Under the pieces are notes generated by a model. The model ran no database searches, had not been told where the DNA came from, and worked only from the letters and a program-made list of their open reading frames with translations. 7,746 nt of DNA. Origin: an uncultured Prevotellaceae bacterium (GTDB taxonomy: Bacteria; Bacteroidota; Bacteroidia; Bacteroidales; Bacteroidaceae). This document shows, in pieces, positions 1-5,432 of this stretch. Each line of letters begins with the position of its first letter. Position 1 is the first letter of the stretch. The translations under genes and the position numbers were made by a program. The stretch lies in NCBI GenBank assembly GCA_947306605.1, contig CAMZHB010000070.1, forward strand, positions 1 to 7,746. Direction: 5' to 3'.

Positions 1-70
1 CAGAGAAATCAGAAATGTTATCATTATAATACAAATCTATTTTTCAAAAGCACAATGTGGTTTGTTAATT
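1..70. other. AT-rich flank after the phosphatase gene, no gene seen
   Basis: This is the AT-rich sequence downstream of the minus-strand phosphatase stop codon. On the minus strand it can form only a weak stem (AAA-C-CAC, loop ATT, GTG-C-TTT, with a C-C mismatch) around 42-59, with no clear U-tract behind it. I see no convincing terminator and no coding signal. Confidence 0.5.
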
Positions 71-970
71 CTATTTGAATACGCTCCAAATGGGGACGCC
101 GCGCCAGGCCTGTGGGCGCTTGAGGCGGAAGATTTCGGCGATGGTGGCGGCGGTGTCGTATTGCATGATGACATCGTCGATTTTGCCCAGCCGTTTGATG
201 CCTTTGCCGCAGATGATGAAAGGTATTTCCATTTCCAGAAGCGATTGGCCGCCGTGCCCCTTTTCTTTGCCACCGTGGTCAGCGGTGATTAGGATGACGG
301 TGTCGTCGTAGATGCCGGCATCCTTGAGAGCCTGGACGATGCGGCCCACCTGGCGGTCGATATGTGACAATACCTTATAATAATCGGGGGTATCGTGACC
401 CACATGGTGGCCCACGTGGTCCACCTGGTCGTAACATACGGCCATCAGGGTCGGGCGTTTCGTGCGGATGTACTCTTCGGCCATGCGCGTGAGCTGCTCA
501 TCGTCATTCTTGTAATTCGTAGCCACGTCGTAGTTGTTTATCGCCAAGGTGTCCACGAGGTGTTTGATGCCGTCCCATTCGGCGATGCAGGCGGTTACGA
601 CGTCGGGATACTGCTCACGCAGGATGGAGAAGACGGTGGGGAATATGCCATGGCTGTTTGTGGTCATCGACGGGATGTCCGGCCGTTTGGAGCCCCACTG
701 CGTATAGCCGTGCATCTCGGTAGGTGCCCCGTTGAACATGGAGGCCCAGTTGATGGCCGACGACGAGGGGAGGACGGAGCGTTTCGTCAGTGAATAACAG
801 CCGCCGTCCATGAGGGAGCGGATGTTGGGGATGTCTTGGGCCTTGGGCACGCTGTAAGCGCCCCACCCGTCGATACCGATGACTACCACATGCTTGGCAC
901 GCCATTTCTTGGCCTCTGCAGCCGTTGCGAGAAGACCGATTGCCAGGAGTAAAACCAGATAACGTTTCAT
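71..970 (-). CDS. exported alkaline-phosphatase-superfamily phosphodiesterase/nucleotide pyrophosphatase-like hydrolase
   Basis: This 299-residue protein belongs to the metal-dependent alkaline phosphatase superfamily and looks most like type I phosphodiesterase/nucleotide pyrophosphatases. Residues 1-20 form a signal peptide (MKRY, then a hydrophobic core, ending AEA before KKW), so it should act in the periplasm or outside the cell. Visible active-site elements are D34 in GIDGWGA, a probable nucleophile S71 in LPSSSAIN (aligned with the Thr of FPTKTFPN in classical NPPs), the conserved HG at 87-88, D184 and H188 in DHVGH, D231-H232 in TADHGG, and H239 in GHGG. These are the usual two-metal ligands. 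The substrate cannot be named: a phosphodiester, nucleotide or phosphonate ester are all possible. An in-frame ATG at 985 would add MTFLI. I prefer 970 because it gives a canonical Lys-Arg signal peptide directly after an AT-rich leader. The gene runs divergently from the rhamnosidase. Confidence 0.9.
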   Translation of the reverse strand: MKRYLVLLLAIGLLATAAEAKKWRAKHVVVIGIDGWGAYSVPKAQDIPNIRSLMDGGCYSLTKRSVLPSSSAINWASMFNGAPTEMHGYTQWGSKRPDIPSMTTNSHGIFPTVFSILREQYPDVVTACIAEWDGIKHLVDTLAINNYDVATNYKNDDEQLTRMAEEYIRTKRPTLMAVCYDQVDHVGHHVGHDTPDYYKVLSHIDRQVGRIVQALKDAGIYDDTVILITADHGGKEKGHGGQSLLEMEIPFIICGKGIKRLGKIDDVIMQYDTAATIAEIFRLKRPQAWRGVPIWSVFK

Positions 971-992
971 TATTAAAAATGTCATTTAATGT

Positions 993-1005
993 TTTGCACT
1001 GCAAA
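993..1005. promoter_or_regulatory. small inverted repeat overlapping the phosphatase promoter
   Basis: TTTGCA-C-TGCAAA is an exact 6-bp inverted repeat with a one-base centre. It overlaps the candidate -7 box and the predicted transcription start of the minus-strand gene. That position fits an operator, but a 13-bp AT-rich palindrome can also arise by chance, and no regulator gene is in view. Confidence 0.2.
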
Positions 1006-1009
1006 TTTA
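1002..1009 (-). promoter_or_regulatory. candidate -7 promoter box for the phosphatase gene
   Basis: Read on the minus strand this is TAAATTTG, a full match to the Bacteroidota -7 consensus TAnnTTTG. It would start transcription near 995 and give a leader of about 25 nt before the ATG at 970. No good -33 TTG is found at the usual 19-21 bp spacing; the nearest TTG is 28 bp upstream (1040-1038), so the call rests on one box. Confidence 0.45.
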
Positions 1010-1098
1010 CAAAATACGAAGATTACGGCGGCGCAGCCAAGGATGAATTTGGTCTTTTTTTTGACATTTCCCGCCAAAGGTACGATTTCGACGCTCAA

Positions 1099-1153
1099 AA
1101 GCGGCGTTTCAAAATTTTGAGACGCCGTTTCTAACGTCAGAAACGCCGCTTCT
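1099..1153. repeat. palindromic repeat, copy 1 (three-armed form)
   Basis: The first arm A (AAGCGGCGTTTC, 1099-1110) is followed by AAAATTTT and arm B (GAGACGCCGTTT, 1119-1130). A and B pair over 12 positions apart from T1108/G1121 and G1101/T1128, both G:U-compatible in plus-strand RNA. After a short spacer comes arm C (GAAACGCCGCTT, 1140-1151), a perfect 12-bp complement of A. B and C can also pair over 7 bp (CGTTTCT/AGAAACG). The element can therefore form alternative A:B, A:C or B:C hairpins. Bases 1099-1127 are identical to 4025-4053, and 33 of 34 bases match across 1099-1132. It lies upstream of both neighbouring genes, so it is not positioned as a terminator for either. Confidence 0.85.
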
Positions 1154-1279
1154 GTCCCAGCACTTCCTGCGCGTGTTGAAAATCAGCAAGTTGCAAAGCG
1201 TCTGTTTTTAAGGTAAAAAATTTAGACAAAAAAAGTCCGTGTCGCTTCGCTTCGTGCGGAAATGTTTTTGGGAAAATGC

Positions 1280-1310
1280 TTGCCGTTTTCAAGAAATTTA
1301 TGGAACTTTG
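1280..1310 (+). promoter_or_regulatory. candidate promoter of the rhamnosidase gene
   Basis: TTG at 1280-1282 is followed after exactly 20 bp by GAACTTTG at 1303-1310, which matches five of the six fixed bases of the Bacteroidota -7 box TAnnTTTG. The spacing is right for a -33/-7 pair. Transcription would begin near 1317, giving a very short AT-rich leader before the ATG at 1332. Confidence 0.5.
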
Positions 1311-1331
1311 TAACGACATAGTTTAATTCAT

Positions 1332-3938
1332 ATGAAGACAATATCCAGAAGTATAGCAAGTGTGGCCATTGCCGTGGCAGTGGCCGGTCTGTGGGGGTGC
1401 GCCCTGCGCGCCACCGCCCAAGTGGGTAACCTTACCGGTGCGCTCGACCCGTCGGCGTGGAGTGTTTCAAAGTGGATTTCGGTGGCCGACGCCCCGGTCG
1501 TTACCGGCCCCATCCGCGGAGACAACGAGCGTGCGGCCGACGGAGCCAGCTGGTTCACATCGACGGTGAAGAACGGAAAACGGGTGAAGTCGGCCAAATG
1601 GATGACGGCGGGCCTCGGCGTCTATGACCTGTATGTGAACGGCCAACTCGTGGGCGAGGAAATACTCAAGCCCGGTTTCACCCACTACGGGAAAACCAAA
1701 CGTTCGTTCACCTACGATATCACCGATGCGTTCAACACCAAGGCCGGCGCCGAGAATGTGCTGGCCGCGCAGGTGACCCCCGGATGGTGGGGCGACCGCA
1801 TCGTGACCCCCGGCGGACACGAAGGCATGATCGGCAAAAAGTGCGCCTTCCGCGGCGTGCTCGAACTGACCTATAGCGACGGCAGCCGGCAGCGTTTCGG
1901 TACGGACCTCGACCACTGGAAAGCCGGCATCGCCGGACCGGTGAAACACACGGGCATCTTCGACGGCGAGGAATACGATGCACGACAACCGATGGGCTTC
2001 ACGGCTACTGCCTACAGAGCCGCACCCGAGGAAAATACCGAATTTACGGGCGAGATACTGCCCACCAACGGTGCTGAAATCTATCTGCGCACCGACCTCA
2101 AGCTCACTCCCGTCAAAGCTTACACGTGGAAAGGCGTGGAAGGCGCCAAAGAAGGCGAAGGCGAGAAGAAAACAGGCAAAGAATACGGCAAAGTAGTTGT
2201 GGTCAAAGAATTTGCCAAAGGAGAAGTAATAACAGTCAAGCCCGGCGAAACGCTGGTGGTGGACTTCGGCCAAAACAGTTCCGCCGTTCCTGCGTTTGAG
2301 TTCAAAGCCGCCGAAGGCACGGTGCTCACCTGTCTGCCCGGCGAACTGCTCAACGACGGCAACGGTGCCAGAAGCCGCGGCATGGATGGTCCCGAAGGCA
2401 GCGTGCACCGCGAAAACCTGCGCATGTACCGCAACGCCATCCAACTCATCTACACGTTTGCCAACAGCAGGGACTATGTGACTTACAGCCCGCGCACCAC
2501 ATTCTACGGCTACCGCTATGTGTCGGTCACGGCGACGGATGAAGTCAGCATCAAGTCGATTGCGTCCATACCGGTCACATCCATTTCGAAGGAAATGGAG
2601 ATTGGCACACTCACAACGGGCAATGCGTCGATAAACAAGCTCATCTCTAACGTCATTTGGGGACAACGGTCCAACTACCTCTCTGTTCCCACCGACTGCC
2701 CGCAGCGCAACGAACGTCTGGGCTGGATGGCCGACACGCAGGTGTTTGCCGAGACGGGCTCGTTCTTTGCCAACACTGACCGTTTCTTCCATAAGTGGAC
2801 ACGCGACATCCGTGACACGCAGAGCGAGACGGGTGCCTATCCCGGTGTGTCGCCCCGGGCGCAGTACGGTGCAGAACCTGGGAACATGATGCGGCTTGGT
2901 TGGGCCGACGCCGGTGTCATTGTGCCCTGGACGGTTTGGAAACAGTTCGGCGACAAGGCCATCGTGGACGAGAACTGGGCTTCGATGGAAAAATTCATGA
3001 CTCTCGTCAACGACACCAAATACGACCACGAGACCCTCCGCAGTGAAAACGGCAATTACCAGTGGGCCGACTGGCTGAGCTACGAACCGCTCGAGAGTTG
3101 CAGCGGCCGGGCTTTCAACAACGGCCTGTTGCCCGAGGCTCTCGACTATTGGAACTACCTGAGTGCTTCCTACTGGGCCATTGACGCCGCAATGATGGCC
3201 GACATGGCACGTGCCACCGGCCGCGACGAGGCCAAATACCGCACGATGGAGGCCGAGGCCAAGGCTTACCTGCAAGAGAAGTTCCTCAATGACGGCACGT
3301 TCAAGACGGAAATTCTGAACACCATGCAGACGCCCGCGCTCTTCGCCTTGAAGAACCGTCTCGTCGATGGCACGGCCAAAGCAAGCATGATAGAGCGTCT
3401 GCGCGACAACTTCCGCGAACACGGCAACTGTCTGCAGACCGGATTCCTCGGCACCTCCATCCTCATGGCCACCCTGACCGAGAACGGCATGGCGGACATT
3501 GCCTATGAACTCCTTTTCCAGCGCAAAAATCCCAGTTGGCTCTATTCCGTAGACAACGGCGCCACCACCATTTGGGAACGCTGGAACAGCTACATGGCCG
3601 ACAAGGGCATGGGGCCGCAAGGCATGAACAGTTTCAACCACTACGCCTACGGATGCGTGGCCGAATGGATATGGGAAACCGTCGCCGGCATCGCTTCCGA
3701 CCCCGCCGAGCCCGGTTTCAAGCACATCATCATGCGTCCTGTCCCCGACAAGCGGCTGGGTCACGTGGAGGCTGAATACCACTCTGCCGCCGGTACCATC
3801 AAGAGCGCCTGGCGCTACGACGGCGACCGCTGGACATGGCAATTCACAATCCCCAAAGGCGCCACGGCCACCGTCACACTGCCCGGAGACACCCAGTCCA
3901 AACGCTACGGCAGCGGCAAATACAAAATCGTGAGATAA
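1332..3938 (+). CDS. exported alpha-L-rhamnosidase, glycoside hydrolase family GH78
   Basis: This 868-residue enzyme should remove terminal alpha-L-rhamnose from plant glycans (such as rhamnogalacturonan side chains) or rhamnosylated small molecules by the inverting GH78 mechanism. The N-terminal beta domain is seen around 92-185 (GLGVYDLYVNGQ, ending near TPGWWGDR). A second beta domain covers about 300-420 (LVVDFGQN, then the PEGSVHRE region). The (alpha/alpha)6 catalytic domain spans about 430-765 and a C-terminal beta domain follows. The family signature DCPQRNERLGWMAD occupies 455-468: E461 is the expected general acid, and D455 and D468 bind sugar. E749 in TTIWERW is the likely general base. 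The export signal is ambiguous. LWGC at 20-23 resembles a lipobox but has Trp at -2, while ATA before Q30 suits signal peptidase I. Residues about 266-288 form a Lys/Glu/Gly-rich linker coded by GAAGGC-like repeats. The gene stands alone, with no SusC/D genes in view. Confidence 0.93.
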   Translation: MKTISRSIASVAIAVAVAGLWGCALRATAQVGNLTGALDPSAWSVSKWISVADAPVVTGPIRGDNERAADGASWFTSTVKNGKRVKSAKWMTAGLGVYDLYVNGQLVGEEILKPGFTHYGKTKRSFTYDITDAFNTKAGAENVLAAQVTPGWWGDRIVTPGGHEGMIGKKCAFRGVLELTYSDGSRQRFGTDLDHWKAGIAGPVKHTGIFDGEEYDARQPMGFTATAYRAAPEENTEFTGEILPTNGAEIYLRTDLKLTPVKAYTWKGVEGAKEGEGEKKTGKEYGKVVVVKEFAKGEVITVKPGETLVVDFGQNSSAVPAFEFKAAEGTVLTCLPGELLNDGNGARSRGMDGPEGSVHRENLRMYRNAIQLIYTFANSRDYVTYSPRTTFYGYRYVSVTATDEVSIKSIASIPVTSISKEMEIGTLTTGNASINKLISNVIWGQRSNYLSVPTDCPQRNERLGWMADTQVFAETGSFFANTDRFFHKWTRDIRDTQSETGAYPGVSPRAQYGAEPGNMMRLGWADAGVIVPWTVWKQFGDKAIVDENWASMEKFMTLVNDTKYDHETLRSENGNYQWADWLSYEPLESCSGRAFNNGLLPEALDYWNYLSASYWAIDAAMMADMARATGRDEAKYRTMEAEAKAYLQEKFLNDGTFKTEILNTMQTPALFALKNRLVDGTAKASMIERLRDNFREHGNCLQTGFLGTSILMATLTENGMADIAYELLFQRKNPSWLYSVDNGATTIWERWNSYMADKGMGPQGMNSFNHYAYGCVAEWIWETVAGIASDPAEPGFKHIIMRPVPDKRLGHVEAEYHSAAGTIKSAWRYDGDRWTWQFTIPKGATATVTLPGDTQSKRYGSGKYKIVR

Positions 3939-4000
3939 CCCATGTCGCCGAGAGGTCGCCCTATCCTGCCAAACGCGGGTAGAGGTCAGATTCCGGGACT

Positions 4001-4017
4001 CAAAAGTGGGACTTTTG
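4001..4017. repeat. short hairpin after the rhamnosidase gene
   Basis: CAAAAGT-GGG-ACTTTTG is a perfect 7-bp stem with a 3-base loop. GGA at 3996-3998 and TCC at 4018-4020 could extend it past a two-base bulge. No T-run follows on the plus strand, so it is not a standard intrinsic terminator, though it may help end rhamnosidase transcription together with the palindrome just downstream. Confidence 0.4.
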
Positions 4018-4021
4018 TCCG

Positions 4022-4059
4022 CAGAAGCGGCGTTTCAAAATTTTGAGACGCCGCTTCTG
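4022..4059. repeat. palindromic repeat, copy 2 (38-bp near-perfect palindrome)
   Basis: The left arm CAGAAGCGGCGTTTC (4022-4036) and right arm GAGACGCCGCTTCTG (4045-4059) flank AAAATTTT. The palindrome is complete except for T4034/G4047, which is a G:U pair in plus-strand RNA. Its 29-bp core (4025-4053) is identical, and in the same orientation, to copy 1 at 1099-1127. The right flank CCGCTTCTGT is also shared with arm C of copy 1 (1146-1155). There is no T-run after the stem. It may serve as a transcription barrier between the rhamnosidase and pepT, but recurrence upstream of two divergent genes points to a dispersed element. Confidence 0.85.
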
Positions 4060-4155
4060 TTTCCCTATGTCCCACCCGCCTGCAGTCGACGTTAGGTCGT
4101 GCAGCCGCGATTTCAAATTTTGCCTGCAAAATTCTCTATTCTCAATTTATTATCG

Positions 4156-4163
4156 TAACTTTG
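4156..4163 (+). promoter_or_regulatory. -7 promoter box of the pepT-antiporter operon
   Basis: TAACTTTG is an exact match to the Bacteroidota -7 consensus TAnnTTTG. It predicts a start of transcription near 4170 and therefore a leader of about 23 nt before the ATG at 4193. The -33 region at the proper spacing is not a clear TTG. The box also argues against the upstream starts at 4043 and, less strongly, 4169. Confidence 0.6.
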
Positions 4164-4192
4164 CCGGAATGAACGTAAAAAGCCAAATAACA

Positions 4193-5422
4193 ATGAATAT
4201 CGTAGAACGATTTTTGAACTATGTGAAGTTCGACACGCAGTCGAGCGAGGATGCACAGACCACTCCGAGTACGGCCAAACAAATGGTTTTTGCCAAGTAT
4301 CTGAAGGAAGAACTGGAAGACGTCGGCCTGAAGGACGTGGAACTGGACGAACACGGTTATCTTTACGCCACGCTGCCCGGCAATACAGACAAGAAGGCCC
4401 CGGCCATCGGTTTCATTGCCCACATGGACACGAGCCCCGACGCCAGCGGCGAGGGCGTGAACCCGCGCATTGTGGAAAATTATGACGGCGGCGACATTGT
4501 GCTCAACGAAGAGGACGGCATGGTGCTGAGCCCTTCGGTGTTCCCCGAATTGCTGGGCCACAAGGGCGAAGACCTCATCGTGACCGACGGCCGCACGCTG
4601 CTGGGTGCTGACGACAAGGCCGGCATCGCCGAAATAGTGCAAGCCATGGTTTACCTGATGGAACACCCCGAGATTGAACACGGCGACATCCGCGTGGGCT
4701 TCAACCCCGACGAGGAAATCGGCATGGGGGCCCACAAGTTTGACGTGGAAAAATTCGGTTGCGAATGGGCCTACACGATGGACGGCGGCGACATCGGCGA
4801 ACTGGAGTACGAATGCTTCAACGCGGCCGCCGCCAAAATAGCCATCAAGGGCAAGAGCGTGCACACGGGTTATGCCAAAAACAAGATGGTGAACGCCGTG
4901 CGCATCGCAACGGAACTGCAGGGCCTCATGCCGCAGGACGAATTGCCCGAGAACACTGAGGGCTACGAAGGTTTCTTCCACCTGCTGGGCATGGAAGGCA
5001 ACTGCGAGCGTGCCTCAATGTCGTACCTCATCCGCGACCACGACCGCAAACGCTTCGAAGCCCGCAAGGACCAAATCACCCAACTGGTGGACAGCTTGAA
5101 CGAAAAGTATGGCGACGGTACGGTAACACTGGAACTGCGCGACCAATACTTCAACATGAAAGAAAAGTTGGAGCCCGTGATGCACGTTATCGACATTGCC
5201 ATCAAAGCCATGGAAAATACCGGTGTGTCGCCCCGCATCCAGGCCATCCGCGGCGGAACGGACGGCGCACAGCTGAGTTTCCGCGGGCTGCCGTGCCCCA
5301 ACATCTTTGCCGGCGGCATCAACTTCCACGGTCCGTTCGAATTCCTGCCTATCCCGACGATGGAGAAAGCCATGCAGGTGGTCGTGGAGATTTGCAAGAT
5401 TACCGCACAGTTTAACGACTAG
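4193..5422 (+). CDS. pepT: peptidase T (tripeptide aminopeptidase, M20B)
   Basis: This cytosolic two-zinc aminopeptidase releases the N-terminal residue of tripeptides. With the start at 4193 the protein is 409 residues, against 408 for the enterobacterial enzyme, and begins MNIVERFLNYVKFDTQS as the family does. All expected active-site residues are present: H77 and D79 in AHMDTSPDASG, D140 in LLGADDKAG, catalytic E174 and metal-binding E175 in NPDEEIGMG, D197 in YTMDGGD, and H379 in GGINFHGPFE. The dimerisation domain sits at about 207-320. RGGTDGAQLS (353-362) is the conserved substrate-binding stretch. An ATG at 4169 (MNVKSQIT added) falls almost on the predicted transcription start, and the longer frame from 4043 begins inside the repeat, so 4193 is preferred. 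The antiporter gene starts 10 bp after its stop and is probably cotranscribed. Confidence 0.96.
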   Translation: MNIVERFLNYVKFDTQSSEDAQTTPSTAKQMVFAKYLKEELEDVGLKDVELDEHGYLYATLPGNTDKKAPAIGFIAHMDTSPDASGEGVNPRIVENYDGGDIVLNEEDGMVLSPSVFPELLGHKGEDLIVTDGRTLLGADDKAGIAEIVQAMVYLMEHPEIEHGDIRVGFNPDEEIGMGAHKFDVEKFGCEWAYTMDGGDIGELEYECFNAAAAKIAIKGKSVHTGYAKNKMVNAVRIATELQGLMPQDELPENTEGYEGFFHLLGMEGNCERASMSYLIRDHDRKRFEARKDQITQLVDSLNEKYGDGTVTLELRDQYFNMKEKLEPVMHVIDIAIKAMENTGVSPRIQAIRGGTDGAQLSFRGLPCPNIFAGGINFHGPFEFLPIPTMEKAMQVVVEICKITAQFND

Positions 5423-5432
5423 CCATTGACTT

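Larger units (their letters stand above)
971..1331. other. divergent intergenic region between phosphatase and rhamnosidase genes
   Basis: This gap of about 360 bp separates two divergent genes. It holds the minus-strand -7 box (1002-1009), the palindromic repeat (1099-1153) and the plus-strand promoter (1280-1310). The remaining sequence, about 1154-1279, contains runs of A and T and shows no family-like ORF. The short open frames that cross it (925-1134 plus, 1137-1319 minus) both end inside the palindromic repeat in Lys-Arg-Arg-Phe and look like artefacts of the repeat. Confidence 0.6.
3939..4192. other. intergenic region between rhamnosidase and pepT
   Basis: This stretch of about 250 bp has no independent gene. 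It contains a small hairpin (4001-4017), the second palindromic repeat (4022-4059) and the pepT promoter box (4156-4163). The pepT reading frame happens to stay open upstream to an ATG at 4043, but that start lies inside the palindrome and upstream of the promoter, so the extra 50 codons are not taken as protein. Confidence 0.7.

Noticed and set aside
925..1134. A 69-codon plus-strand open frame overlapping the phosphatase start
   Set aside because: It overlaps the antisense of the phosphatase signal peptide and ends by reading through the repeat (KRRFKILRRRF), which is simply the palindrome translated.
1099..1153. CRISPR array or intrinsic terminator as an explanation of the palindromes
   Set aside because: There is no regular series of repeats and spacers, only two distant copies. 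Neither stem is followed by a T-run, and copy 1 is upstream of both flanking genes.
1137..1319. A 60-codon minus-strand open frame in the divergent intergenic region
   Set aside because: It ends inside the palindromic repeat, has no promoter-like box at a suitable distance that I can see, and its sequence shows no domain. I treat it as chance, though it is the only intergenic frame that could be tested for expression.
1467..3842. A 791-codon open frame antisense to the rhamnosidase gene
   Set aside because: It is codon-for-codon aligned with the sense frame, so it stays open simply because the GH78 gene uses no TTA, CTA or TCA codons over this stretch. The translation resembles no family I know, while the sense protein is a clear GH78 enzyme.
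1332..3938. Polysaccharide utilisation locus
   Set aside because: Only one glycoside hydrolase is present, with no SusC/SusD pair, hybrid two-component system or ECF sigma/anti-sigma genes in the window. A locus beyond the edges cannot be excluded, but both sides of this gene are unrelated genes.
4142..4981. A 279-codon open frame antisense to pepT
   Set aside because: This is a compositional shadow of a GC-rich gene with biased codon use; the sense strand encodes a complete PepT with every active-site residue.
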